Positions 12,338 to 20,299 of a stretch of DNA of 64,000 bases are shown here, in pieces. The stretch lies in assembly GCF_000378125.1 (NCBI RefSeq), contig NZ_KB899241.1, positions 1,525,652 to 1,589,651 on the forward strand, in the 5' to 3' direction. Position 1 is the first letter of the stretch, and each line of letters begins with the position of its first letter. The position numbers and the translations under genes are program-made. The DNA comes from Rudaea cellulosilytica DSM 22992 (GTDB taxonomy: Bacteria; Pseudomonadota; Gammaproteobacteria; Xanthomonadales; Rhodanobacteraceae). A model generated the notes under the pieces. That model ran no database searches. It was not told the DNA's origin and was given only the letters and a program-made list of their open reading frames with translations.

Positions 12338-13210
12338 ATGGCAGCTGCAAAGCGGCGCGGCTTGGGCTCGCGCGATCTCGACGTATTGCTCGGCGGCGGT
12401 GATGTTGCCGCGGAGACCGCCGCAGCGGGCGACGATCTGCGCAACCTGCCGGTCGGGCGCATCGCGCCGGGCAAATACCAGCCGCGGCGCGTGTTCGATC
12501 AGGAAAAGCTCGCCGAGCTCGCCGCCTCGATCAAGGCGCAGGGCGTGATCCAGCCGATCGTCGTACGTCCGGTCGGCGCGGATCGCTACGAGATCATCGC
12601 CGGCGAGCGCCGTTGGCGCGCCTCGCAGCTCGCCGGGCTGGCCGAGATTCCGGCCATCGTGCGCGAGGTCGCCGATCCGGCGGTCGCGGCGATGACCCTG
12701 ATCGAGAACATCCAGCGCGAGGACTTGTCCGCGCTCGAAGAGGCGCACGCGCTGCGCCGCCTGATCGACGAATTCAAGCACACGCACGAGCAGGTCGCCG
12801 AGGCGATCGGTCGTTCGCGCTCCGCCGTGTCGAACCTGCTGCGCCTGCTCGACCTGCCCGAGGAGATCAAGCGCCTGCTCAAGGAAGGCCAGATCGAGGC
12901 AGGCCACGCCAAGGCCTTGTTGACGCTGCAGCCGGCGCTCGCGCTTGGCCTGGCGCGACGCGCGGCCGAACACGGCTGGTCGGTACGCGAGCTCGAGGCC
13001 GCCGCGCGCAAAGCGCAGGCCGAGCCGCAGGGCAAGGCGAAGAAAGCGGCCGCGCGCGACGCCGACATCGTCGCGCTCGAGCGTGAGCTGTCCGAGAAAC
13101 TCGCAGCTAGCGTCGCGATCCAGCATGGCAACAACGGACGCGGCAAGCTCGTGATCGGCTATCACAGCCTCGACGAGCTCGAAGGAATCCTCGAAAAAAT
13201 CCGTCGCTGA
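12338..13210 (+). CDS. parB: Chromosome-partitioning protein ParB
   Basis: ParB/Spo0J binds parS and uses CTP to spread along DNA. The 290-residue product has the N-terminal ParB/Srx box (GERRWRASQLAGL), then ENIQREDLSALEEA, a helix-turn-helix (EQVAEAIGRSRSAVSNLLRLLDL) and the C-terminal dimerisation segment. A lysine/alanine-rich stretch (KAQAEPQGKAKKAAAR) links the last two. It is in one transcription unit with parA. No canonical parS was found in the window. Confidence 0.96.
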   Translation: MAAAKRRGLGSRDLDVLLGGGDVAAETAAAGDDLRNLPVGRIAPGKYQPRRVFDQEKLAELAASIKAQGVIQPIVVRPVGADRYEIIAGERRWRASQLAGLAEIPAIVREVADPAVAAMTLIENIQREDLSALEEAHALRRLIDEFKHTHEQVAEAIGRSRSAVSNLLRLLDLPEEIKRLLKEGQIEAGHAKALLTLQPALALGLARRAAEHGWSVRELEAAARKAQAEPQGKAKKAAARDADIVALERELSEKLAASVAIQHGNNGRGKLVIGYHSLDELEGILEKIRR

Positions 13211-13256
13211 GTCTTTGAACCCAAACTAACGAAAGTTTCGCGCAGACAACCCGGTC

Positions 13257-13787
13257 ATGTCCCCTGTGAGCAGCAAGCAGCGACAGTTCGACGCGCTCGT
13301 ACGCGGGTATTCGGGCGACCTGTTTCGTTACGCGTACTGGCTCTGCGGCGAGGAGGCGCTGGCGCAGGATCTCGTACAGGAGTCGTTCCTGCGTGCGTGG
13401 CGATCGCTCGACAGTTTGCGCGAGACCGCGGCGGCCAAGGCATGGCTGATCACGATCCTGCGCCGCGAGCACGCGCGTCTGTACGAGCGCAAGACGCCGC
13501 AGTTTGTGGACGTGGACGAAGTCGAGGTGGCCGACATGCGCGAGGCATTGACGCCGGAAGGCTCGGGCGAGGATGCGTTGATCCGCGCGGCGATGCTGAA
13601 GCTCGACGTGAAATATCGCGAGCCGCTGCTCATGCAGGTGCTCGGCGGGTTCTCCTGCGAGGAGATCGCGCGCGAGTTGAACATTTCCAGTGCCGCGGTG
13701 ATGACCCAGTTGTTCCGCGCGCGGCAGAAGTTGAAGGCGATGCTCGGCGGCGAGCCGATCGAGGCACAGGTTTATGAATTGCGTTGA
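13257..13787 (+). CDS. ECF-family RNA polymerase sigma factor
   Basis: This 176-residue sigma factor has region 2 (GDLFRYAYWLCGEEALAQDL with QESFLRAWRSL) and region 4 (FSCEEIARELNISSAAVMTQLFRARQKL). Region 3 is missing, as in extracytoplasmic-function sigmas. The next gene overlaps its end by 14 bases and encodes a zinc-motif membrane anti-sigma factor, so the pair is probably co-expressed and membrane-controlled. The stimulus cannot be read from the sequence. The parB-sigma gap (46 bases) may hold a self-recognised promoter. Confidence 0.93.
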   Translation: MSPVSSKQRQFDALVRGYSGDLFRYAYWLCGEEALAQDLVQESFLRAWRSLDSLRETAAAKAWLITILRREHARLYERKTPQFVDVDEVEVADMREALTPEGSGEDALIRAAMLKLDVKYREPLLMQVLGGFSCEEIARELNISSAAVMTQLFRARQKLKAMLGGEPIEAQVYELR

Positions 13788-14469
13788 ATTCCGGCGACAA
13801 CTCGCGATCGATCCGCAGATGACTTCTGCGGACTTCGTGCAGCATCGCGCGGAATGCCCGCGTTGCGCCGAGGCGCATGCGCGGGCGCTGGCGTTCGAGG
13901 GCGATCTTGCGCGCGCGCTGAATGTCGCCGCGCCCGCGCAGCTCGCCGAGGCGATCCTGCTCGCGCAGACTACGGCGGAGCGGCGCCGGCGCGTGAATCT
14001 GCGCCGCGCTTCGATGTTCGCGGTGGCTGCCGCGCTCGTGCTTGGGATCGGCGTCGTCGGCATGCGCGCCGAGGCCAAGCCGCTGTCGGTGCAGGCGGTC
14101 GAGCATCTGGAGTCGGAGCAGGAAGTGCTCGCGCTGACCGCGCCGATCGCCGCGGCCGAGGTTGCCGCCACGTTTGCCAAGCGCGGCGTCGTCTTGAAGC
14201 AAGTCCCCGACGGCATCAGCTTCGTCGCACCCTGCCCGGTCGGAGCCAGCAAACACCGTTCCGTGCATCTGGTTATGCCGACGACAGATGGTCCGTTGAC
14301 TGTGATCTATGTGGCCGACCAGAAAGTGAGTGCGGCCGCGGACTTCGAGCGCGACGGGCTGCGCGGCCGCAGCCTGCCGCTCGGCAACGGCACCCTGATC
14401 CTGCTGGCGAAAAGCCCGGCGGAGTTCGATCGCGTCGAGGCGCTTTGGCGCGCTGCCATCAGCGGCTAA
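13774..14469 (+). CDS. DUF3379-type anti-sigma factor
   Basis: The 231-residue protein has an N-terminal zinc anti-sigma motif (QHRAECPRC, H-x3-C-x2-C, about residues 23-31) and one membrane span at about 79-98 (ASMFAVAAALVLGIGVVGM). A soluble domain follows, presumably periplasmic, rich in hydrophobic strands (LVMPTTDGPLTVIYVAD). This layout matches DUF3379 proteins and membrane anti-sigma factors that hold the cognate ECF sigma until a signal arrives. The 14-base overlap with the sigma gene supports pairing. Confidence 0.88.
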   Translation: MNCVEFRRQLAIDPQMTSADFVQHRAECPRCAEAHARALAFEGDLARALNVAAPAQLAEAILLAQTTAERRRRVNLRRASMFAVAAALVLGIGVVGMRAEAKPLSVQAVEHLESEQEVLALTAPIAAAEVAATFAKRGVVLKQVPDGISFVAPCPVGASKHRSVHLVMPTTDGPLTVIYVADQKVSAAADFERDGLRGRSLPLGNGTLILLAKSPAEFDRVEALWRAAISG

Positions 14470-14533
14470 GCCATTGGCGACAAGCGGCGCCGCGGCAGGC
14501 GATAATGACCGCATCAACTTCCGGATCGAAGCG

Positions 14534-15250
14534 ATGCCCGACTTATCCGTCGTCGTGCCCGTGCACAACGAGCGCGACAATATCGTCCCGCTGCTGACCG
14601 AAATCGCCGCCGCACTACGCGGCAAGGTCGATTTCGAGATCGTCTATGTCGACGACCTGAGCCGTGACGACACCCTGGCCGTGCTGACTGCGGCCAAGGC
14701 GCAGTTCCCCGAACTGCGCGTGCTGCGCCACGTCGCCCAGAGCGGGCAGAGTACGGCTCTGCGTACCGGCATCAAGGCCGCGCGCGGTACCTGGATCGCC
14801 ACGCTCGACGGCGACGGCCAGAACGATCCGGCCGATATCCCCAAGCTCATCGCGATGCGCGACGAGTCGGCGAAAGAGATCAAGCTGTTCGCCGGCTGGC
14901 GCGTCAACCGCCAGGACTCGGGCAGCAAGCGCTGGGCCTCGCGCTGGGCCAATCGAATCCGTTCGAACCTGCTCAAGGATGAAACGCCGGACACCGGCTG
15001 CGGGATCAAACTGTTCGAACGCGCCGCGTTCCTCGACTTGCCGTACTTCGACCACATGCATCGCTACCTGCCCGCGCTGATGCAGCGCGCCGGCTGGCAG
15101 GTGAAGAGCGTGCCGGTGAATCATCGCGCGCGCGGTGCGGGCGTGTCGAAATACAACAATCTCAACCGCGCTCTGGTCGGCATCTCCGACCTGCGCGGCG
15201 TGGCTTGGCTGATCCGCCGCTCCAAACGCACGGCGGTGGAAGAGCTCTGA
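14534..15250 (+). CDS. Family 2 glycosyltransferase (dolichol-phosphate mannosyltransferase-like)
   Basis: This is a 238-residue GT-A enzyme with VVVPVHNERDNIVPLL, VDDLSRDDTL and TLDGDGQNDPADI. The acceptor region DTGCGIKLFERAAFLDLPYFDHMHRYLPAL is typical of polyprenyl-phosphate glycosyltransferases. No C-terminal membrane anchors are present, unlike ArnC. The start at 14534 (MPDLSVVVPV) fits the family better than the upstream in-frame ATG. It probably charges a lipid carrier with a sugar for envelope glycan modification; the sugar is unknown. Confidence 0.86.
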   Translation: MPDLSVVVPVHNERDNIVPLLTEIAAALRGKVDFEIVYVDDLSRDDTLAVLTAAKAQFPELRVLRHVAQSGQSTALRTGIKAARGTWIATLDGDGQNDPADIPKLIAMRDESAKEIKLFAGWRVNRQDSGSKRWASRWANRIRSNLLKDETPDTGCGIKLFERAAFLDLPYFDHMHRYLPALMQRAGWQVKSVPVNHRARGAGVSKYNNLNRALVGISDLRGVAWLIRRSKRTAVEEL

Positions 15251-15429
15251 TCGCCCGGTGATTAGCGGCGGAATTAGCGCTGCTGCAGGATTGGTACGCG
15301 CAATGGCCGCGACCCTGTGTTCGCTTGCCCGTCGCCGCAGGCTGTGGAAGAATCGGGCGCAAGCGCCATATTCTGCGGTTGCTATCGGTTTCTCCGCAGT
15401 ACAGCGGCGGTGATTTTGGAGCAGAAAGC

Positions 15430-16065
15430 GTGATCGATCCGGATGGCTACCGTCCGAATGTAGGCATCATCCTGTTGCGCGACGACGGCAGGGTGTTTTG
15501 GGCGCGCCGTGCGTTCAAGGACGGCTGGCAATTCCCGCAGGGCGGCATGCGCAGCGACGAAACCCCGCTCGAGGCGATGTATCGCGAACTGCATGAGGAG
15601 ACCGGCCTGCGCCCGCATCACGTGCAGGTGCTCGGCGCGACGCCCGGCTGGCTGCGCTACCGCTTGCCGCCGCGCATGGTTCGGCGCAACCAGAAACCGA
15701 CGTGCATCGGCCAGAAGCAGGTTTGGTTCCTGCTGCGTTTCGTCGGCGACGAGTCCGCGGTGCGCCTGGACGCCACCGACGAACCCGAGTTCGACCAGTG
15801 GCGCTGGGTGGATTTCTGGTATCCCGCGAGCCATGTCGTCTCGTTCAAGCGTGAGGTATACCAGCGCGCGCTGCGCCATCTCGCACCGATCGCGACGAAT
15901 TACAGCCATGTCGGTCTGAGCGATGCGCTCGCGGTGGCCGAACAGATGACCGAGTCCGCCTTCGCCGCGGCCGAGCAGATGGCCGAGAATGCACGAGCGG
16001 TGGCCGAAAGCATGGCTGATCTGGCCGAGCGTCTCGGCAAGACGGCTTTGGCCAAGGCGGGATAG
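15430..16065 (+). CDS. rppH: RNA 5'-pyrophosphohydrolase
   Basis: RppH removes pyrophosphate from mRNA 5' ends and so triggers decay. The GTG start (GTG ATC GAT CCG) is set by the conserved opening [12 protein letters not shown] and by GGAG seven bases before it. The Nudix box reads [23 protein letters not shown], and [15 protein letters not shown] and YWYP-like segments follow. The final 45 residues are an extra alanine/glutamate helix with quasi-repeats of AEQM ([24 protein letters not shown]), longer than the E. coli protein. A strong terminator follows. Confidence 0.96.
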   Translation: MIDPDGYRPNVGIILLRDDGRVFWARRAFKDGWQFPQGGMRSDETPLEAMYRELHEETGLRPHHVQVLGATPGWLRYRLPPRMVRRNQKPTCIGQKQVWFLLRFVGDESAVRLDATDEPEFDQWRWVDFWYPASHVVSFKREVYQRALRHLAPIATNYSHVGLSDALAVAEQMTESAFAAAEQMAENARAVAESMADLAERLGKTALAKAG

Positions 16066-16098
16066 CGAAGAGCGCAGAGTCGCGCACTATTCAGGAAC

Positions 16099-16127
16099 GA
16101 AAGGCGCTTCGAGCGCCTTTCGGCGTT
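16099..16127 (+). terminator. Rho-independent terminator after rppH
   Basis: A perfect 10-bp stem (GAAAGGCGCT/AGCGCCTTTC) closes on TCG and is followed by GGCGTTTTC. It lies 33 bases after the rppH stop. Confidence 0.75.
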
Positions 16128-16175
16128 TTCAGGCGCCGCATTTGCCGACGGGTTGCGTCTCAGAGAGAAGGTAGT

Positions 16176-16200
16176 TGACAATCATTCTCATTTGCAATTG
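16176..16200. promoter_or_regulatory. Fur box upstream of bfd
   Basis: TGACAATCATTCTCATTTGC resembles the 19-bp Fur consensus (GATAATGATAATCATTATC), with ATCATTCTCATT the best-preserved part. It lies 33-57 bases before bfd, where a Fur repressor would cover the promoter. bfd is a known iron-starvation gene in gamma-proteobacteria. Confidence 0.75.
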
Positions 16201-16232
16201 AATATGGCCGTCGCATCACCATATTCGCGTCC

Positions 16233-16442
16233 ATGTACGTCTGCATCTGCAATGCCGTCACCGAGAAGATGATCCGCCAGGCCGCCGCCGAGGGTGTGCG
16301 CAGCCTGGGCGAACTCACGCGTCGCACCGGTTGCTCGGGCGATTGCGGCAGTTGCGCTGATCTTGCCGAGCAAGTGCTGCGCGATGCGCATCGCCGCACC
16401 CGCACGGCATTCGGCCTCCCGCTCATCGCGCAGGCTGCCTAG
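16233..16442 (+). CDS. bfd: Bacterioferritin-associated ferredoxin
   Basis: Bfd is a small [2Fe-2S] protein that donates electrons to bacterioferritin to release stored iron. The 69-residue product has the cluster cysteines in MYVCICNAVTE (Cys4, Cys6) and GDCGSC (Cys38, Cys41), and the BFD-fold helices between them. A Fur-box-like sequence precedes it, so iron limitation should induce it. bfr follows 133 bases downstream on the same strand. Confidence 0.96.
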   Translation: MYVCICNAVTEKMIRQAAAEGVRSLGELTRRTGCSGDCGSCADLAEQVLRDAHRRTRTAFGLPLIAQAA

Positions 16443-16543
16443 CCGCGCCGCTTCGATCGCCGTGCGGCGCAGCCGCATCGTTCCGGTCCCTCCCGCAAAT
16501 GCTCACGATTCGCGTTTCTTCGCGCGTCGTTGGCGCGCGCTAT

Positions 16544-16549
16544 AGTCAT
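16544..16549 (+). promoter_or_regulatory. Possible -10 element of the bfr promoter
   Basis: TATAGT lies about 27 bases before the bfr start, downstream of a CGCGCG...CGCGCG inverted repeat. No strong -35 is visible. GGAG precedes the ATG by eight bases. Confidence 0.4.
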
Positions 16550-16575
16550 TTTTGAAGAACGTACGGAGTTACCCA

Positions 16576-17046
16576 ATGAAAGGCGACAAGCAGGTCATCG
16601 CTCACCTCAACAAGGCGCTGTTCAACGAACTGACCGCGATCAACCAGTATTTCCTGCATGCGCGCATGTACAAGAACTGGGGCTACAAGGAGTTGGCCGA
16701 GCACGAGTACAAGGAATCGATCGACGAGATGAAGCATGCGGACAAACTCATCGAGCGCATCCTGTTCCTTGAAGGCCTGCCTAACCTGCAGGCGTTGGGC
16801 AAGCTGTTGATCGGCGAGGGTCCGATCGAAGCGCTCAAATGCGATCTCAAGCTCGAGCAGATTGCGCATCCGGACCTCAAGGCCGCGATCGCGCACTGCG
16901 AGAAGGTAGGCGATTACGTCAGCCGCGAGCTGTTCGAAGAAATCCTCGAATCCGAGGAAGAGCACATCGACTGGCTCGAGACGCAGCTTGGTCTGGTCAA
17001 GCAGATTGGTGAAACCGGATATCTGCAGCAGAAGCTCGGTTCTTGA
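16576..17046 (+). CDS. bfr: Bacterioferritin
   Basis: Bfr forms a 24-subunit iron-storage shell with heme at subunit interfaces. The 156-residue product keeps every ferroxidase ligand: Glu18 ([13 protein letters not shown]), Glu51 and His54 (IDEMKHADK), Glu94 (LKLEQIAH), and Glu127 and His130 (ESEEEHIDW). It also has the axial heme ligand Met52. The ATG at 16576 follows CGGAGTTACCCA. bfd sits just upstream, giving a storage and release pair. Confidence 0.97.
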   Translation: MKGDKQVIAHLNKALFNELTAINQYFLHARMYKNWGYKELAEHEYKESIDEMKHADKLIERILFLEGLPNLQALGKLLIGEGPIEALKCDLKLEQIAHPDLKAAIAHCEKVGDYVSRELFEEILESEEEHIDWLETQLGLVKQIGETGYLQQKLGS

Positions 17047-17083
17047 GCCCGGGCGATACGCGAAAGAGCGGAAGATAAGTGGA

Positions 17084-17102
17084 ATGCCGGCCGAGCCGGC
17101 AT
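17084..17102. terminator. Hairpin between convergent bfr and hemJ
   Basis: A perfect 8-bp stem, ATGCCGGC/GCCGGCAT with loop CGA, lies just before the hemJ stop and after bfr. No T-run follows, so it may work on both strands with help from Rho. Confidence 0.5.
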
Positions 17103-17105
17103 GGC

Positions 17106-17522
17106 CTATGTGGGCTTCAGCACCACGAGCAGCACGATCGCGATCAAGAACAGCGCCGGTACCTCGTTGAACACGCGCAGCCAGCGTGAGGAGCGCGTGT
17201 TGCGGTCTTCGCCGAACTGTTTCACCAGATGCGCCAGGTAGGCGTGGTAGGCGACGAGGCCGAGCACGAGTGCCAGCTTGGCGTGCAGCCAGCCCTGGTG
17301 CAGGTAGCTGGGCACGAGGATCAGCGTCCAGATGCCGAAGGTCAGCGCGAGCGCGCCGCCGATGTGCGTGATTCCGAGCAGCCGTCGCTGCATGACTTGC
17401 AACTGCGCACGCACCGCCGCGTTGTCGGATTCGGCGTGGTAGATGAACAGGCGCGGCAGGTAGAACAGGCCGGCGAACCAGGTCACGACGAAGACGATGT
17501 GCAGGGCCTTGATCCAGAGCAT
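17106..17522 (-). CDS. hemJ: Protoporphyrinogen oxidase HemJ
   Basis: HemJ is a heme-binding membrane protein that oxidises protoporphyrinogen IX. The 138-residue product opens MLWIKALHIVFVVTWFAGLF with the family histidine and the pattern LPRLFIYHAE. It then has three or four more membrane spans (GITHIGGALALTFGIWTLI, LHAKLALVLGLVAYHAYL) and ends LVVLKPT. The start ATG at 17522 is chosen over a 9-residue upstream extension. With HemF earlier in the pathway, it makes the aerobic branch in this window complete at these steps. Confidence 0.9.
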   Translation of the reverse strand: MLWIKALHIVFVVTWFAGLFYLPRLFIYHAESDNAAVRAQLQVMQRRLLGITHIGGALALTFGIWTLILVPSYLHQGWLHAKLALVLGLVAYHAYLAHLVKQFGEDRNTRSSRWLRVFNEVPALFLIAIVLLVVLKPT

Positions 17523-17619
17523 CGGGCGCGAGCGAGTGTGAACCGGCAAGCAGTATAGCCGCGGAGAATGGATGCGGGGCTGCGTTTTTCGCTAAGCTTC
17601 CCGGCTCGTACTGCACGGC

Positions 17620-18372
17620 ATGCGCATGGCCCACGTTCCGCCGCCTCCCGCCTTGGTCATTCGCCCGCACCAGGAGCGCTCGCGCTGGCGCGAATGGACG
17701 ACGATCGGCTTGTTTTGGTTCGCCTCGATCCTCGTCGCCGTCGCGCTCACCTGGGCGCTGCGCGAGAACGTGCCGGCGGATGGCGTGGCCCAGCTCAGGC
17801 GCGCGCTCGAACAGAATGCGACCCTGCAGCAGCGCGTCGCCGTACTCGAGCGCGCGCAGCAGGTGGGAAATGCGGCGAATGCCGACCTGCAGCGCCAGAT
17901 CGGCGAACGCCAGGCGGAGATCGCCGGGCTGCGCGCCGACCTTGCCTTCTACAGCAGCCTGACCCGCGCCGACGCCAAACGCGAAGGCTTCAGCGTGCAG
18001 GCGCTGAGTCTGGTCGCGGCGCGCGACAATTCGCGCCTGTTCAATTTTTCCGTCACCCTGACCCAGAATCTCAAGCCGGGCCAGATCGCAAGCGGACAGG
18101 TCAGACTCAGCGTCAGCGGCACGCGCGCTGACAAACTCGTGACGATCGACTGGACCGATCTCGCCGCCAACGCCGATGCGAAGGGAATCGGATTTTCTTT
18201 CAAGTATTTTCAACAAATAAAAGGTACTCTTCTGCTGCCGGAGGGCTTCGTGCCGAATGGCGTGCGTGTCGAGGCCGATGCCGGTTCCGAGTTCGGCAAG
18301 AGTTCGCGCGATTTCACATGGGGGGAAATACTGACCACGTCGGGAGGGACGCATGCTGGGGAATCGAAATAA
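17620..18372 (+). CDS. DUF6776-like membrane-anchored coiled-coil protein
   Basis: The 250-residue protein has one N-terminal membrane span (TIGLFWFASILVAVALTWAL, about residues 28-47) and a coiled coil at about 55-105 (heptads around LRRALEQNATLQQRVAVLERA). A beta-rich C-terminal domain follows (LFNFSVTLTQNLKPG). The layout matches the DUF6776 group found next to bactofilin genes. It overlaps the bactofilin gene by 20 bases, suggesting that the two products act together at the envelope. No enzymatic motif is visible. Confidence 0.78.
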   Translation: MRMAHVPPPPALVIRPHQERSRWREWTTIGLFWFASILVAVALTWALRENVPADGVAQLRRALEQNATLQQRVAVLERAQQVGNAANADLQRQIGERQAEIAGLRADLAFYSSLTRADAKREGFSVQALSLVAARDNSRLFNFSVTLTQNLKPGQIASGQVRLSVSGTRADKLVTIDWTDLAANADAKGIGFSFKYFQQIKGTLLLPEGFVPNGVRVEADAGSEFGKSSRDFTWGEILTTSGGTHAGESK

Positions 18373-18790
18373 GTCCAATCAGGCCGTACCGCCGGCCGAG
18401 ACCACCTCGCTAATCGCGAATGGCACTCAGGTTCGCGGCGATGTCACCTTCAACGGCCGCCTGCACGTCGACGGCAGCGTCGAAGGCGCATTGCATGGCG
18501 AAGGCGACAACGCCGTGCTGACGCTGTCGAACAGCGCGCGCATCAAGGGCCAGATCACCGCACCGCATGTGGTCATCAATGGCGAGGTCGACGGCGACGT
18601 CACCGCGACGCAGCGCCTCGAACTTGCCGCCGGCGCGCGCGTCGAGGGCAACGTCTACTACAAGGTCATGGAAATGTCGGCCGGCGCGCAGATCAACGGC
18701 AAGATCGTGCACCGTGCCGAAACGCCGAAGCAGCTGGCTGCGCCGGAAGAAGTGGACGAGTTCGAGTTGTCCGGCGCCGCGCATACTTGA
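18353..18790 (+). CDS. Bactofilin (polymer-forming cytoskeletal protein)
   Basis: This is a 145-residue bactofilin with a flexible N-terminus, a central right-handed beta-helix of short valine/glycine repeats ([39 protein letters not shown]) and a disordered acidic tail. Bactofilins self-assemble into filaments that place cell-wall and envelope enzymes. The gene starts inside the end of the DUF6776 gene, so the two probably form a membrane anchor plus filament module. erpA follows 31 bases later. Confidence 0.9.
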   Translation: MLGNRNKSNQAVPPAETTSLIANGTQVRGDVTFNGRLHVDGSVEGALHGEGDNAVLTLSNSARIKGQITAPHVVINGEVDGDVTATQRLELAAGARVEGNVYYKVMEMSAGAQINGKIVHRAETPKQLAAPEEVDEFELSGAAHT

Positions 18791-18821
18791 TTTCGCGCGG
18801 ATCGGCACGATCTACCAACGT

Positions 18822-19184
18822 ATGGATACTACGCCCAGCTACCAGACTGCCCTCGAGCAGCCGCTAATCTTTACCGATGCGGCTGCGCACAAGGTGCGCG
18901 AGCTGATCGCCGAGGAGAACAATCCCGAGCTCAAGCTGCGCGTGTACATTTCCGGCGGCGGCTGCTCGGGCTTCCAGTACGGCTTCACCTTCGACGAGGC
19001 GCGCGCCGAGGACGACCTCGCGCTGGAAAAGGAAGGCGTCACCCTCGTCGTCGATCCCTTGAGCTTGCAGTATTTGATGGGCGCGGAAATCGACTACAGC
19101 GAAAGCCTGCAGGGCGCACAGTTCGTGATCCGCAATCCGAATGCGAAGACGACCTGCGGCTGCGGTTCGTCGTTCAGCATCTGA
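18822..19184 (+). CDS. erpA: Iron-sulfur cluster insertion protein ErpA
   Basis: ErpA is an A-type carrier delivering Fe-S clusters to apoproteins. The 120-residue product has [16 protein letters not shown] and the three cluster cysteines, in [12 protein letters not shown] and the C-terminal [11 protein letters not shown]. The length and C-terminus fit ErpA rather than IscA. The ATG at 18822 starts MDTTPSYQ. A strong terminator closes the unit. Confidence 0.95.
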   Translation: MDTTPSYQTALEQPLIFTDAAAHKVRELIAEENNPELKLRVYISGGGCSGFQYGFTFDEARAEDDLALEKEGVTLVVDPLSLQYLMGAEIDYSESLQGAQFVIRNPNAKTTCGCGSSFSI

Positions 19185-19201
19185 TCGGCTGTTGCCGTCC
19201 G

Positions 19202-19233
19202 AAAAAAGCACCCGCCCGAGGGTGCTTTTTTTT
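19202..19233 (+). terminator. Rho-independent terminator after erpA
   Basis: AAAAAAGCACCC pairs with GGGTGCTTTTTT around GCCCGA, and eight T in total follow the stem. It is a textbook intrinsic terminator between erpA and nudC, and the A-run allows use on the other strand too. Confidence 0.92.
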
Positions 19234-19262
19234 CGATCAGATACGCGCGCTAAAATAACTCC

Positions 19263-20246
19263 ATGAGCAGCTCTCTCTCGCGCAGCCGCGCCAATACGTT
19301 CTCTTCCCTCGACATCGAACGCGACGCGGACTGGCGCAGCGATACCGCGACGATCAACGACCGTTTGCGCGGCGCGGCCGCGCGGTTCCTGCTCCTGCGC
19401 GACGACGGCAGTGCGCTCGTCGCCTCCGGCCGCGAACGTCTGGCGGAATTGAGTCGCGACGATTTTGTCCGCGACGGCGGCGCGGAGGCGACGACGATCT
19501 ACCTCGGCAAGGTGCAAGATCGCGACTGGTTCGCCTGGCGCCAAGGCGATGCCGCGGCCGCAGCGATCGCCGCGCGGCTCGGCGGCGACTTCATCGACCT
19601 GCGCAGTGCCGGCATGGCGCTCGAAGCCGTCGACGCCGGTCTGTTTGCCTATGCGCGTGCAATCGTCAACTGGCAGGAGCGCACGCGCTACTGCAGCGTC
19701 TGCGGCTCGCCCGTGCGTCTGGAAAGCGCCGGCCATCGCGCCGTGTGCACGAACCCGCAATGCGCCGCCGAGCATTTCCCGCGCACCGATCCGGCGATGA
19801 TCGTCATCGTGGCGCATGGCGATGCCTGTCTGCTCGGCCGCCAGGCAAGCTGGCCGAAGGGGCGCTACTCCACGCTGGCCGGATTCGTCGAGCCGGGCGA
19901 GACGCTCGAAGCTGCCGTGCAGCGCGAGGTGTACGAGGAAGCCGGCGTGCGCGTCGTCGACTGCGATTACCACTCCTCGCAGGCGTGGCCGTTTCCGTCG
20001 TCGATCATGCTTGGCTTCACCGCGCGCGCGGACGACCCGGCGATCAAGCTCGGTCCCGAGCTCGAGGATGCGCGCTGGTTCAGCGCGCGGCAGCTCGTTG
20101 ATGGGCTCGCTTCGGGTGAACTGCTGATGCCTTCGCCGCTGTCGGTGTCTTACCGTCTCGTCGAGCATTGGCTGCGCGAAACCGCGGGCATCGAACTCGA
20201 CGCGTTGACGCGCGGCGATCCGCTGCGCCGGGCCGCGCGCGGCTGA
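19263..20246 (+). CDS. nudC: NAD(+)/NADH diphosphatase (decapping enzyme NudC)
   Basis: NudC hydrolyses NAD(H) to NMN(H) and AMP and removes NAD caps from RNA. The 327-residue protein has an N-terminal Nudix-like domain, a four-cysteine zinc ribbon (YCSVCGSPV and VCTNPQC, about residues 142-164) and the Nudix box GFVEPGETLEAAVQREVYEEAG. The SQAWPFPSS motif characteristic of NADH pyrophosphatases follows. It starts just after the erpA terminator and is probably in one unit with ampE, 53 bases away. Confidence 0.95.
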   Translation: MSSSLSRSRANTFSSLDIERDADWRSDTATINDRLRGAAARFLLLRDDGSALVASGRERLAELSRDDFVRDGGAEATTIYLGKVQDRDWFAWRQGDAAAAAIAARLGGDFIDLRSAGMALEAVDAGLFAYARAIVNWQERTRYCSVCGSPVRLESAGHRAVCTNPQCAAEHFPRTDPAMIVIVAHGDACLLGRQASWPKGRYSTLAGFVEPGETLEAAVQREVYEEAGVRVVDCDYHSSQAWPFPSSIMLGFTARADDPAIKLGPELEDARWFSARQLVDGLASGELLMPSPLSVSYRLVEHWLRETAGIELDALTRGDPLRRAARG

Positions 20247-20299
20247 CTGCCGCTGCTACAATCGGCGGCGCCCACGTGCGGTGGGTGCAAGGAGTTTCC

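Noticed and set aside
11276-13256. A parS site near parAB
   Set aside because: I looked for TGTTTCACGTGAAACA-like sequences here and in neighbouring gaps and saw none; GAAAGTTTCG near 13230 is too short.
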